Notes: a model not told the origin generated them from the letters alone. Positions 1-8,354 are shown, counted from the first letter of the stretch. The stretch is 64,000 nt of DNA from Rhodopseudomonas pseudopalustris (GCF_900110435.1 NZ_FODT01000001.1:124001-188000), one strand, 5' to 3'. Made by a program: numbers and translations.

Positions 1-47
1 ACCGCGATGCGCGGTGGGGGATCAAACCGGGCCCGAAAAGGAATCTC

Positions 48-821
48 ATGGCGAAGCCAGCAGTCATCGTCGTAGGCGCAGACAAGGGCGGCGTGGGCAA
101 AACCACGGTCTCGCGAACCTTGCTGGACTATTTCAACGCCAACAACATCCCGACCCGCGCCTTCGACACCGAGTCGCCGCGCGGCACCCTGAAGCGCTTC
201 CATCCCGGCATCACCGAGATCGTCGACATGACGACGACGGCGGACCAGATGAAGATCTTCGATACGCTGAACACGGCGGCGCCGTCGGTGACCGTGATCG
301 ACGTCCGCGCCGGCCTGCTGTCGCCGGCGCTCGCGAGCTTGCGCGACATCGGCTTCCTCGACGCCGCCCGCTCCGGCCAGATCACCTTCGCGGTGTTCCA
401 TATTCTCGGCCCGTCGATCGCCTCGCTCGACGAGATCGCCGAGACCGCCAATTTCATGATCGGCGCGAAGTATTTCCTGGTGAAGAACTTCATCAACAAC
501 ACCAGCTTCTTCGAGTGGGATCAGGCGACCTACAATTCGTACTTCCATCGCATCAAGGACGCGACCGAGCTGACGATCCCCAAGCTCAACGAAATGGCCT
601 ATGAGCAGGTCGAGGTGTCGTCGGTGCCGTTTCTCAAATTCGTCGCCAACAAGGGCGTCCAGGACGAGCCGGCGAACTACTCCTTCGTGCTGCGCGGCTA
701 TGTCCGGCACTGGCTCGCCAATGTGTGGAGCGAGTTCGACCGGATCAAGCTCACCGACCTCGTCGGCAAGGACAAGGGCGGCCGCAGCACCAATGTGGCG
801 GAAGCCGACAGCGAGAAATAA
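48..821 (+). CDS. ParA/MinD-family P-loop ATPase
   Basis: A cytoplasmic P-loop ATPase of 257 residues. The deviant Walker A motif KGGVGKTT is at residues 13-20, the A' aspartate in FDTE at about 40, and a Walker B-like hydrophobic strand ending in Asp at about 85. These mark the SIMIBI class (ParA, MinD and relatives). An AAGGA ribosome site lies just before the ATG. No parB or parS is visible, so a chromosome partition role is not supported; relatives outside par operons position other cargo or have unknown roles. A second, more divergent P-loop protein follows about 190 bases downstream on the same strand, and the two may work together. Family is secure, cargo unknown. Confidence 0.8.
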   Translation: MAKPAVIVVGADKGGVGKTTVSRTLLDYFNANNIPTRAFDTESPRGTLKRFHPGITEIVDMTTTADQMKIFDTLNTAAPSVTVIDVRAGLLSPALASLRDIGFLDAARSGQITFAVFHILGPSIASLDEIAETANFMIGAKYFLVKNFINNTSFFEWDQATYNSYFHRIKDATELTIPKLNEMAYEQVEVSSVPFLKFVANKGVQDEPANYSFVLRGYVRHWLANVWSEFDRIKLTDLVGKDKGGRSTNVAEADSEK

Positions 822-837
822 TCCGCTGCACAGCGGA

Positions 838-955
838 TTTTGGCTATATCGGATCGGAGCATTTTCGGTTCTGATTGAATCGGAATCGAAGCTCTGGTTG
901 GTTTTGACGCGTCTTCTTTACGCTGACCGATACGCCATTCGCTCGAAAACACTTT
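838..955 (+). repeat. Dispersed intergenic repeat, family A, copy 1
   Basis: A short intergenic repeat with a core close to CATTCGCTCGAAAAC and an upstream arm TTTTCGGTTCTGATTGAATC. Related copies are seen near 7921, 24185 (opposite strand) and 50308, always between genes. Such hairpin-forming elements are common in this bacterial family. No coding potential. Confidence 0.6.
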
Positions 956-1008
956 GACATCTTCCGGCCGGGCGAATGGACGCCGGCCGGAAAGCCCGAT
1001 CGACGCCA

Positions 1009-1689
1009 ATGTCCCGCAGTCTGCACCGCACCCCGGTCTACATCATCTGTTCGCCGCGGCCGTTCGTCGGCAAGACCCTGATCGCGCGACTGCTCAGCGA
1101 ATTCCTGCAACTCGCGCGCGGCTCGGTGACGGCCTTCGACGTCAACGTCAAGGAGCCGTCGCTGCTCGACTATCTGCCGCAGCTGACCGAGACCGCGGAG
1201 GTCGACGACACGTTCGGCAAGATGCAGCTGATGGACCGGCTGATCATCGGCGACGGGCTTGCGAAGGTGATCGACCTCGGCTTCCACGCTTTCGACGAAT
1301 TCTTCGGGACGTTCGCCGAGGTCGGCTTCATCAAGGAAGCCGCGCGGCAGCAGGTGGCGCCCGTCGTACTGTTCGTTCCCGACAGCGACCGCAATTCGGC
1401 GCGCGACTACGCCATGTTGCAGGAGATGATCCCGCCGCGGCAACTGATCGTCATCGACAACGAGCACGTGATGCACGGCGAGCTGCCGCGCGTGTTCGCG
1501 CAGGGCCGGGTCATCCGGATTCGCGCGCTACCGCCGTTTTTGAAGACGTATGTCGACCGGCTGAGCTTTTCCTTCACCGGCTATCTGCGCGCCGAGCCCG
1601 ATGCCTCGACCGAGCTGAACCAGTGGATCCGGAAGAACTACACCAGCTTCCGCGATCTCGAACTGGAAATGACGCAAGCAAGGGCGTGA
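1009..1689 (+). CDS. Divergent ParA-like P-loop protein
   Basis: 226 residues from the chosen ATG; an in-frame ATG 33 bases upstream would give 237. The P-loop reads SPRPFVGKTL at about 15-24. It keeps the GK[ST] core but lacks the KGG of classical ParA, so ATP hydrolysis may be altered. FDVN at about 43-46 matches the A' position of the neighbouring ParA-like protein. It is probably co-expressed with that upstream ATPase. I do not recognise a named family beyond the P-loop fold; function unknown. The internal start is preferred because a GGAAAG ribosome site precedes it and because the P-loop then sits close to the N-terminus, as in the family. Confidence 0.65.
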   Translation: MSRSLHRTPVYIICSPRPFVGKTLIARLLSEFLQLARGSVTAFDVNVKEPSLLDYLPQLTETAEVDDTFGKMQLMDRLIIGDGLAKVIDLGFHAFDEFFGTFAEVGFIKEAARQQVAPVVLFVPDSDRNSARDYAMLQEMIPPRQLIVIDNEHVMHGELPRVFAQGRVIRIRALPPFLKTYVDRLSFSFTGYLRAEPDASTELNQWIRKNYTSFRDLELEMTQARA

Positions 1690-1709
1690 CGCGCACGTCG
1701 CTGGAGAGG

Positions 1710-1862
1710 TCACCCTCCCCTGGAGGGGGAGGGTCGCTCGCGTAGCGAGCGGGGTGGGGTGGGGTGGCGAAGAGTTCGACCGCCGTGCCCGCGGCTCACC
1801 CCTCCCCGTCCCGCATCCGCTACGCGGCTGCGTGCCGACCCTCCCCCTCAAGGGGAGGGTGA
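1710..1862. repeat. Dispersed GC-rich repeat, family B, copy 1
   Basis: A roughly 153-base element bounded by inverted ends of the type TCACCCTCCCCT-GGAGGGGGAGGGT. A closely similar copy lies at 13741-13891 in the opposite orientation. It is intergenic, between the ParA-like gene and apt, and its ends can form strong hairpins that may act as a terminator for both converging genes. Confidence 0.7.
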
Positions 1863-1868
1863 AGAGGC

Positions 1869-2416
1869 TCAGTGGCCGCCGAACTCGATCAAAGTGCGGA
1901 CAGGAACGCCCATGGCGCGGATCTTGGCGGCGCCGCCGAGATCCGGCAGATCGACGATGAAGCAGGCGGCGACCACTTCGGCGCCGAGCTGGCGCAACAG
2001 CTTGATCGCGCCTTCGGCGGTGCCGCCGGTGGCGATCAGGTCATCGACCAGGATCACCCGCTCGCCCGGCTTGACCGCATCGACATGGATTTCGATGTGG
2101 TCGGTGCCGTATTCGAGCGCGTATTCCATCGACACGCAGGTGTGCGGCAGCTTGCCCTTCTTGCGGATCGGCACGAAGCCGCTCGACACCTGATGCGCGA
2201 CCGCACACCGCCGATGATGAAGCCGCGCGCCTCGATGCCGGCGACCTTGTCGACCTTCGAGCCGGCCCAGGGCTGCACCAATTCGTCGACTGCGCGGCGG
2301 AAGGCCCGCGGATCGCCCAGCAGCGTGGTGATGTCGCGGAAGACGATGCCGGGCTTGGGATAATCCGGGATCGACCGGACACTGGCCTTGAGGTCGTGGG
2401 CGAGTTCAGGGGTCAT
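1869..2416 (-). pseudogene. apt: Adenine phosphoribosyltransferase with a frameshift
   Basis: The product salvages adenine to AMP using PRPP. The first part (about 70 codons, to the ARGFIIGG motif) and the last 106 codons (including the PRPP loop [13 protein letters not shown]) read in different frames. They join cleanly if two bases are removed from the CACAC run at 2204-2208 (plus strand), which restores the expected GGAVAHQ sequence. Everything else looks like an intact 180-residue Apt. It is therefore either a recent dinucleotide-duplication pseudogene or a sequencing error. Apt is usually dispensable, so real loss is possible. Confidence 0.85.
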
Positions 2417-2556
2417 CGGCGGCGGGTCTCTGTTGCGGGTGGCTCAATTCGTCATCGCAGGGCGGCCGAAGCAATCCGGCAATTCGGATAAGCGTCGCCG
2501 GGGGTGTTAGCAGCCCGCCCCCGGCGGCACACGTGTTTGGATCAATTTCTCGAAGG

Positions 2557-4719
2557 TCAGTTCGGCGGCAGGCCGAGGCGGAAGGCGTTTTCGACGATCC
2601 GCAGGCCCACCTGGCCGCCCAGCGACATCAGCGACTCCGGGTGGAACTGCACGCCGCCCACCGGAAGCGATTTATGCTCGATCGCCATCGCGATGCCGTC
2701 CTCGGTCGAGGCGGTGACCTTGAGCGTGTCGGGCATGTCCTGCATCTCGACGAACAGCGAGTGATAGCGGCCGATCGTGATCTCGTTCGGGAGGCCGTTC
2801 ATCAGCGTGCCGCCGCGCACCTGAATCCGCGACGGCCGGCCATGCGCCGGCTGCGCGAGCTGGCCGAGATGGCCGCCAAAGTACTCACCGATCGCCTGAA
2901 CGCCGAGGCAGACGCCGAAGATCGGCAGCTTCCGCGCCAGCGCGGCGTCGATCGTGGACTTGATCTTGAAGTCCTTCGGCCGGCCGGGGCCAGGCGACAG
3001 CACCAGCAGATCATAGGCATTGTCGGCCAGCATCTTCTGCGCATGGATGTGGCGCACGACGCTGACCTGGGCGCCGACCTGGCGGAAGTAATCCGCCAGC
3101 ATGTGGACGAAGCTGTCGTCATGATCGATCAGCAGCACCTTCTTGCCGGAGCCGGTGGCGTCCGGCGCGACCGCCGACAGCGGCTTCGGCGGATCGCCGC
3201 GCAGCGCCTGGAACAGCGCCGCGGCCTTGACCTGGCATTCCTTGTCCTCGGCGACCGGATCGGAATCGAACAGACAGGTCGCGCCGACACGGACCTCGGC
3301 GAGGCCGTCTTTCATGCGGATGGTGCGGATGGTCAGGCCGGTGTTGATCGAACCGTCGAAGCCGACGACCCCGAATGCGCCGGCGTACCAGCGCCGCGGC
3401 GTCCGCTCGTGATCCTCGACGAACTGCATCGCCCACAATTTCGGCGCGCCGGTCACCGTCACCGCCCAGGCGTGGGTCAGGAAGGCGTCGAGCGAGTCGA
3501 AGCCGGGCCGCAGCATCCCCTCGACGTGATCGACGGTGTGGAACAGTTTCGAGTAGGTCTCGATCTGGCGTCGCGCCAGAACCTTGATCGTGCCCGGTAC
3601 GCAGACCCGCGCCTTGTCGTTGCGGTCGACGTCGGTGCACATGTTCAGCTCGAACTCGTCCTTCTCGGAGTTCAGGAGCTTCTGGATCTGCTCGGCGTCG
3701 GCGATGGCGTCGACACCGCGGGCGATGGTGCCGGAGATCGGGCAGGTCTCGACCCGGCGGCCGTCGGAGCGGACGAACATTTCCGGCGAGGCCGACACCA
3801 GGAATTCGCCGTCGCCGAGATTGAGCAGGCCGCCGTAAGGAGACGGGTTGATCCGGCACAGCCGCTTGAACACTTCGGCCGGAGAACGCTCGCACGGCTC
3901 GCCGAACAACTGCCCGGGCACCGCCTCGAACAGGTCGCCGCGGGCGAAGGATTCGCGCGCCGTCTCGACCACCTTGGCGTATTCGCCCGGCGCATGGTCG
4001 GCGAAGCCCTGCCGGCCGGTCTGGGTGTAAACGCTCTCGGCGGTCGCAGTCGACAGGCCCGAGCTGGACTTGCCTTTCCAGGCGAATTCATAGGCGATAT
4101 TGACGCCGCGGCCGGTGGCGCGGTCGTAGGCCAGCAGGCGATCCGGCACATACAGCACGATGTCGCGCTGGTCGGCCTCGCGCGCACGTTTCTGCTTCAG
4201 ATCCTCGATCTGAAACACCAGATCATAGGCGAAGGCGCCGTACAGCCCGAGCATCGGATCGGCCGGCGAGGCGAACGCCGCGACCAGCGCCCGCACCAGC
4301 GACATCGCGCTGGCGCGGCGGGTGCGCTGGTCCTCGTCCACCGGCGCCTCGCCGCGGACGATGTGGCCCCTGATCTTGGTCGCGCAGGCCTGCTCGACCA
4401 CGACGCAGGGCTCTTCGAGCCGGTCGGACAGGAACGCGATCAGCACCTGGCCGCGTGCGTTCAGCGCCTCGATCGAAAACTGATCGGCGCGGGTAGTCAG
4501 CACCAGCGGCGGATCGGCGAAGCCGAAATCGAAGCTCTCGTAGCGCCCCGGCACCGTGGTGCCGGACGACAGCATCACGCCGCGGCGACGATCCAGCAGG
4601 TCGATCAGGTCATCGAGCGCCTGGCCGCCGGTGAAGGCCTCCACCGTGCGCGACACGCCAAGGCCCGCGGCGGTGGCGTGGTCGCTGTGCTTGGGTAGCG
4701 AGAAAACGGTCCTGTTCAT
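2557..4719 (-). CDS. trpEG: Anthranilate synthase, fused TrpE-TrpG
   Basis: A 720-residue fusion catalysing chorismate plus glutamine to anthranilate, the first step of tryptophan synthesis. Residues 1 to about 510 are the TrpE chorismate-binding part (PISGTIARG, CTDVDRND and TVTGAPK motifs). From about 525 on is the class I glutamine amidotransferase, with nucleophile Cys near 604 in GVCLGVQ and the HPES catalytic His/Glu near 693. The single-chain TrpE(G) form is typical of Rhizobiales. An AAGAGG ribosome site precedes the ATG. A leader peptide with tandem Trp codons and a terminator hairpin lie upstream, so expression is probably controlled by attenuation. A 721-codon open frame on the opposite strand is only its shadow. 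Confidence 0.97.
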   Translation of the reverse strand: MNRTVFSLPKHSDHATAAGLGVSRTVEAFTGGQALDDLIDLLDRRRGVMLSSGTTVPGRYESFDFGFADPPLVLTTRADQFSIEALNARGQVLIAFLSDRLEEPCVVVEQACATKIRGHIVRGEAPVDEDQRTRRASAMSLVRALVAAFASPADPMLGLYGAFAYDLVFQIEDLKQKRAREADQRDIVLYVPDRLLAYDRATGRGVNIAYEFAWKGKSSSGLSTATAESVYTQTGRQGFADHAPGEYAKVVETARESFARGDLFEAVPGQLFGEPCERSPAEVFKRLCRINPSPYGGLLNLGDGEFLVSASPEMFVRSDGRRVETCPISGTIARGVDAIADAEQIQKLLNSEKDEFELNMCTDVDRNDKARVCVPGTIKVLARRQIETYSKLFHTVDHVEGMLRPGFDSLDAFLTHAWAVTVTGAPKLWAMQFVEDHERTPRRWYAGAFGVVGFDGSINTGLTIRTIRMKDGLAEVRVGATCLFDSDPVAEDKECQVKAAALFQALRGDPPKPLSAVAPDATGSGKKVLLIDHDDSFVHMLADYFRQVGAQVSVVRHIHAQKMLADNAYDLLVLSPGPGRPKDFKIKSTIDAALARKLPIFGVCLGVQAIGEYFGGHLGQLAQPAHGRPSRIQVRGGTLMNGLPNEITIGRYHSLFVEMQDMPDTLKVTASTEDGIAMAIEHKSLPVGGVQFHPESLMSLGGQVGLRIVENAFRLGLPPN

Positions 4720-4771
4720 GGCATCCTCTTAACTCAACTTGCCGGAGGAACGCCACACAGGACAAACGAAA

Positions 4772-4791
4772 GGCCGCCTCGCGTGGCGGCC
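4772..4791 (-). terminator. trp attenuator terminator hairpin
   Basis: On the transcribed strand GGCCGCC-ACGCGA-GGCGGCC forms a 7-bp GC stem followed by TTTCGTTTG. The 5' arm GGCCGCC can alternatively pair with GGTGGCC just after the leader stop codon (one G-U pair), giving the antiterminator. It lies between the Trp-rich leader peptide and trpEG. Confidence 0.8.
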
Positions 4792-4831
4792 TCGGGACGA
4801 TTCAGAAAACGGAAAATCGCACGGCCACCTC

Positions 4832-4885
4832 TCAGGAGGTGCGCCACCAAAGACGGATCTGGGTCTGGTAGGATGACGTGCGCAT
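4832..4885 (-). CDS. trpL: trp leader peptide (TrpL)
   Basis: A 17-codon frame, MRTSSYQTQIRLWWRTS, with adjacent Trp codons at positions 13-14 shortly before the stop. A small hairpin (ACCTC-CTGA-GAGGT) overlaps the stop codon, as expected for the 1:2 pause structure. When charged tRNA-Trp is short, ribosomes stall on the WW codons and free the antiterminator, allowing trpEG transcription; otherwise the downstream hairpin terminates. This matches the rhizobial TrpL arrangement, where the leader can also work as a trans-acting RNA. Too short to be found by length-based gene callers. No strong ribosome site is seen, but the layout is convincing. Confidence 0.85.
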   Translation of the reverse strand: MRTSSYQTQIRLWWRTS

Positions 4886-5042
4886 GAGCGCAGAGCAGCA
4901 TCCGGCGGGGGTGGAGTCAAGGGGACGGCTGGCGGGAGTTAGGCAGACTAAAGGAGGAAGCCCTCTCCGCCACGGCCATGTGAGGCTTGCCTGTTTCCGC
5001 TGCCAGTATCCTGACGCAAGCTGGCCTCAAGGAGCGGCGCTG

Positions 5043-5249
5043 ATGCGCTACGCGGTCGTGATCGAAAAAGCCGAGGGCAATTATTCGGCCTATGTGCCGG
5101 ACCTGCCCGGCTGCGTCGCGACCGGCGCCACGGTGGCGGCGGTTGAAGCCGAAATCCGCGAGGCGATCCGGTTTCATATCGACGGGCTGCGGGAAGACGG
5201 TCTGCCGGTGCCGGCGCCGACCAGCCTGGCGGAGTACATCGAGACCTGA
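5043..5249 (+). CDS. hicB: HicB-family antitoxin-like protein, orphan
   Basis: 68 residues with the HicB partial RNase-H fold signature: a YAVVIEK strand, YSAYVPDLPGCVATG, then a helix with EAIRFHIDGLREDG. A good AAGGAG ribosome site precedes the ATG. HicB normally neutralises the small mRNA interferase HicA encoded next to it. No HicA-like frame is visible on either side within about 200 bases, so this is a solo copy. There is no DNA-binding C-terminal extension. Its role is probably regulatory or vestigial. Confidence 0.75.
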   Translation: MRYAVVIEKAEGNYSAYVPDLPGCVATGATVAAVEAEIREAIRFHIDGLREDGLPVPAPTSLAEYIET

Positions 5250-5273
5250 ACAATCTCAGCGCGGCGCAGGCAC

Positions 5274-5927
5274 TCAAGCCGTCTCGGGCCTTCTTGCCAC
5301 GATATACGGCCCGTGGGGGTTGTCGCCGAACACGCGTTCGTCGGCGATCTCGAAGCCGGCGTCACGCAGGGTCTGGAGCAGCGCAGGCCTGGTCAGCGCC
5401 TGCGCGCGCGGGAACAGGCCGATGCTTCGCAGCACGAAGAACAGCGCGCGCAGCTTGAGCGACATGTCGGCGAAGCACCAGGTCTTGCTGATGAGCAGGC
5501 CGCCGGGCTTCAGATGGGCGTGGATCTGCGCCAGCGTGCCGGGCAGATCGCCGACCAGATGCAGCACCTGGAAGGCGCAGATCGCGTCGAACGGTCCGCC
5601 GTCGAAGGCGCTGTCGGCGTCGGCGAGGACGAAGCGCAGATTGCCCGGCGCTGGCTTGGCGCAGGCGATACGCAGCATCTCGGCCGAGAAATCGGTCGCG
5701 ATCCATTCCGCCGCGTGCGGCGCGAGGCGGATCGCGGTCGATCCGGTGCCGCAGCCGATCTCCAGCACCCGGTCGGTCGGGCGCAGTCGGCCGGCGGCGT
5801 CGGCGAGCATCGCGGCGTAGGCGGCCGGGTCCTTGATCGGCCGCGCCGCATAGCGGTCGGCGACCTTGTCCCAGAATTTGACGTGGCGGGGCGCGGCCAT
5901 CGCGGGTCGTTCCAGCCGGGCCGTCAC
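5274..5927 (-). CDS. Class I SAM-dependent methyltransferase
   Basis: 217 residues with SAM-binding motif I VLEIGCGTGS at about 53-62, an acidic motif II region (IATDFSAEML), ADADS for motif III, and a post-motif PGGLLISKTW. The substrate is not evident. The gene starts 4 bases inside the end of the ABC1 kinase-like gene upstream, so the two are translationally coupled. UbiB/ABC1 proteins support ubiquinone synthesis, which also needs methyltransferases; a quinone or lipid substrate is conceivable but unproved. A methionine 9 codons into the frame is an alternative start. Confidence 0.8.
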   Translation of the reverse strand: MTARLERPAMAAPRHVKFWDKVADRYAARPIKDPAAYAAMLADAAGRLRPTDRVLEIGCGTGSTAIRLAPHAAEWIATDFSAEMLRIACAKPAPGNLRFVLADADSAFDGGPFDAICAFQVLHLVGDLPGTLAQIHAHLKPGGLLISKTWCFADMSLKLRALFFVLRSIGLFPRAQALTRPALLQTLRDAGFEIADERVFGDNPHGPYIVARRPETA

Positions 5928-7333
5928 AGATGCGGCTCGACGAGGGCGCGCAGATCGACCCGCGCCCGCATCCGCGTCGCCAGCATGTAGATGCCGCCGA
6001 ACTTGCGCTGCAGAAACAACGTGTCCATCGGCGGAATCCGGAAATGCGCGTGGTCTGCGGCCATCGCCATGCCGGCTTCGCGCATCCGGATCGCGAGGTC
6101 GCTGGCGCCGAAATCGAACGGCCCATCCTGCCGCAGCGGTTGCAGCGACATCTCGAAGATCTCGAGCATCGCCTGTTCAAGCCGGGCAGGCGTGTTGCCG
6201 GCCAGGAAACCGATCTCGAACGCGGCGGCGCGAACGCCCGGACGGTCGCCGGCCAGTCCTGCGCGCAACAGCCGCCGGTAGAGCTCGGCGAAATCAGCCG
6301 GAAAGGCGCGGGTGGCGCCGAAGTCGAGCAGCATCACCTGCCCGGTCGCCGGCACATAACGATAATTGGCGAAGTTCGGATCGGTCTGCATCAGGCGGAA
6401 TTCGAACAGCTCGCGGAAAATCAGGCCGATCATCAGCGTCATCACCCGGTCGCGCTCCGCCTGCGGCGCGTCGGCGAGGCTGTCAATCGGTCCGCCCTCG
6501 ACGTAACTCATCGCCAGCACGTTCGGCGTCGTCAGGTCGGCGTGCAACTCGGGCACGCGGAATTCGGGCCGGTCGGCGAGCAGCGCGCCGAATTGCGACA
6601 GGCAGCGGCCTTCCCGTTCGTAGTCGGCCTCCTCGTGCAACTGCCGCTTGGCCTCGGCGATCATCGGCGCAACGTCGACGCCCCTGGGCACCAGCCCGGC
6701 CATGCGCATCAGCGAGGCGACGTTGTTGACGTCGGAATCGATGCTGCGGCGGACGCCGGGGTATTGCAGCTTGATCGCCAGATCGCGGCCGTCTGTGGTC
6801 CGCACCCGGTGGACCTGGCCGATCGAGGCCGCGGCGACGGGGTGGGCGTCGAACACCTCGAACCGGCGCTGCCAATGCGGCCCCCAGGCCTCGGTCAGCA
6901 CCCGTCGCAACTGCGCGACCGGCATGTGATGCGCTTCCGAGCGCAGACGGCCGAGGATTTCGGCCAGTTCAGGCGGCAGCATGTCGCCGGCATCCATCGA
7001 GATCAGCTGGCCGACCTTCATTGCCGCGCCGCGCATCTGCGCCAGCCTGTCGGCGACCTTGATGGCGTTAGCGGGCGTGAGCAGCAGATCTTCGATCCGC
7101 GGGCGCTGGCCGCGCGCGAGCTGCCCCGCCACCTCGGCGGCGACATTGCCCGCGATCGACGAGGCCAGTCCGCCCAATTTCGCCAGCCGCGACAGCCGCG
7201 AACTCGGCACGGCCAACGCTCTCCTCTCGAAGGCGGTCCTCTCGATCTTCCGATGCGGCACGGGGGCTTCCTTCGCGGCAGGCAGAGTGAAGATGGCGCG
7301 GAACGGAGCCAAAACCAGTCCCCATAACCGCAT
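5924..7333 (-). CDS. ABC1/UbiB-family atypical kinase
   Basis: 469 residues from the chosen ATG (MRLWGLVLAP). A further in-frame ATG would add 35 unlikely Arg/Ser-rich residues. The family's KxGQ motif appears in AAMKVGQLISMD, replacing the usual glycine-rich loop. AAASIGQVH, the AIKLQYPGV lysine segment, QTDPNFANY and the DFG equivalent LLDFGAT follow in order. Members (UbiB, COQ8/ADCK3) are ATP-dependent proteins that help assemble ubiquinone biosynthesis; this branch is annotated AarF/ABC1. It overlaps the downstream methyltransferase by 4 bases. Good family call; substrate unknown. Confidence 0.88.
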   Translation of the reverse strand: MRLWGLVLAPFRAIFTLPAAKEAPVPHRKIERTAFERRALAVPSSRLSRLAKLGGLASSIAGNVAAEVAGQLARGQRPRIEDLLLTPANAIKVADRLAQMRGAAMKVGQLISMDAGDMLPPELAEILGRLRSEAHHMPVAQLRRVLTEAWGPHWQRRFEVFDAHPVAAASIGQVHRVRTTDGRDLAIKLQYPGVRRSIDSDVNNVASLMRMAGLVPRGVDVAPMIAEAKRQLHEEADYEREGRCLSQFGALLADRPEFRVPELHADLTTPNVLAMSYVEGGPIDSLADAPQAERDRVMTLMIGLIFRELFEFRLMQTDPNFANYRYVPATGQVMLLDFGATRAFPADFAELYRRLLRAGLAGDRPGVRAAAFEIGFLAGNTPARLEQAMLEIFEMSLQPLRQDGPFDFGASDLAIRMREAGMAMAADHAHFRIPPMDTLFLQRKFGGIYMLATRMRARVDLRALVEPHL

Positions 7334-7737
7334 ACCCCGTTTCTGCCGACGCGGCCGCGCCGTCTGTGACGATGTCACCCCCGCCGTCACAGAGCGGAAC
7401 GCGCGGGGGCGATAGCTTGGTTGCCACTCACGGGACAAAAGGTGCGGAACGCTCGCGCCGCTGCGGCGTTCAACTTGCGCATGCCGGGTGACAACCGGCC
7501 GTAACAGGGAATTGGCGGACGCAGCTCATTTTGCCGGTTTCTGGCTGCGACATCAACGTATCGGTACGCGCTGACGCCTAACCTGTTCCCGGCATGCATC
7601 CCTGACTTGAGCGACCCCAGCCGGGGGATATCGGTGATACACGTCGCCGATCATCTTGACGCCGAAATCGGACAAAAATTTCGCCTCAATCCCGGAGCCG
7701 GTAGTCGATTGAGACAGACAGCAACCGGGGTTGAGCC
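7334..7737. other. Intergenic stretch, no gene seen
   Basis: About 400 bases between the divergent ABC1-family gene and a possible small gene. It presumably holds the promoters of both. I see no tRNA, long hairpin or convincing coding frame; short frames here have unlikely composition. Confidence 0.4.
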
Positions 7738-7914
7738 GTGGGTAACCGACTGGACTGGCAGATCGAACAGATCGTCGCGGAGAGCGATGGCAGCCTCCAC
7801 GACGCGCTCCGCGCGCTGATGCAGGTGAACGAGCGGCTGGAAGCGGAGCTGGAGCGGCTGCGCTCCGCCGCGGTGTGCGGGCATTCATGCACCGACGGGC
7901 AGTCGCTCCACTAG
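7738..7914 (+). CDS. Possible small coiled-coil protein
   Basis: A 58-codon frame starting at GTG: LDWQIEQIVAE, then DALRALMQVNERLEAELERLRS, ending with a short Cys/His tail. The heptad-like Leu/Glu/Arg spacing in residues about 20-42 and the absence of rare codons suggest a real small helical protein. The GTG start has a weak GGGG ribosome site. The first codons also contain GTAACC-N16-CGAA, resembling the ECF promoter seen near the right end, probably by chance. A family A repeat follows the stop. Not recognised. Confidence 0.45.
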   Translation: MGNRLDWQIEQIVAESDGSLHDALRALMQVNERLEAELERLRSAAVCGHSCTDGQSLH

Positions 7915-7920
7915 ATGTTC

Positions 7921-7970
7921 TGACGCGTTGTCGTCACGCGAACCGTTTTCCACTTCGCTCGAAAACGCTC
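7921..7970 (+). repeat. Dispersed intergenic repeat, family A, copy 2
   Basis: Contains ACGCGAACCG and the core CCACTTCGCTCGAAAACGCT shared with the copy near 50308 and, inverted, near 24185. It is shorter than copy 1, lacking the upstream GGTTCTGATTG arm. Confidence 0.6.
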
Positions 7971-8043
7971 CAATTCTCTTCCGCTGCATTCATCGACTGA
8001 TACAACTTCGAAGCGAGCCACGATCCGGTCCGCCCGGAGACGC

Positions 8044-8262
8044 TCAGGACTTCTTCAGAAATTCCGTCCGCAGCACCAGGCCCTTGATCTTGTCGGTGCG
8101 GCCTTCGATCTCGTCCTCGTTGTCGGTGAGGCGGATGCCGCGGATGACCGTGCCGCGCTTCAGCACGGTGGACGACCCCTTCAGCTTCAGATCCTTGATG
8201 AGGGTGACGTTGTCGCCGTCGGCGAGCAGCGCGCCGTTGCTGTCCCTGACCTTGATATCCAT
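8044..8262 (-). CDS. phnA: PhnA-like protein (YjdM family)
   Basis: 72 residues, comprising only the C-terminal SH3-like domain of the PhnA family: VRDSNGALLADGDNVTLIKDLKLKG, then VLKRGTVIRGI and the end FLKKS. The N-terminal zinc ribbon of longer PhnA proteins is absent, as in most alphaproteobacterial copies. Despite its name the family is not a proven phosphonate enzyme; the role is unknown. A single gene, transcribed toward the ABC1 kinase gene and separated from it by two repeats. Confidence 0.85.
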   Translation of the reverse strand: MDIKVRDSNGALLADGDNVTLIKDLKLKGSSTVLKRGTVIRGIRLTDNEDEIEGRTDKIKGLVLRTEFLKKS

Positions 8263-8354
8263 GCGGTGCCTCTTCGAGCAGACTGCGCGATGCGCGGTTG
8301 CGCCATCAAGCAGGGATGCGGTGCGGTAGCAATGATCAGGCTCAGTGCCGGACC

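Noticed and set aside
48-821. Chromosome partition locus (parAB/origin)
   Set aside because: No parB, parS-like palindromes or DnaA boxes were recognised nearby; the ATPase alone does not support it.
2533-4698. 721-codon open frame opposite trpEG
   Set aside because: It mirrors trpEG over its whole length; composition is Arg/His/Ala-rich without domain motifs, a normal high-GC antisense artefact.
5930-7327. 465-codon open frame opposite the ABC1 kinase gene
   Set aside because: Shadow frame; the minus-strand product has all expected kinase motifs.
7741-7772. GTAACC-N16-CGAA match to the ECF promoter
   Set aside because: Lies inside a possible coding frame, lacks the leading T and trailing TT of the two strong sites, and one such match is expected by chance in a window this size.
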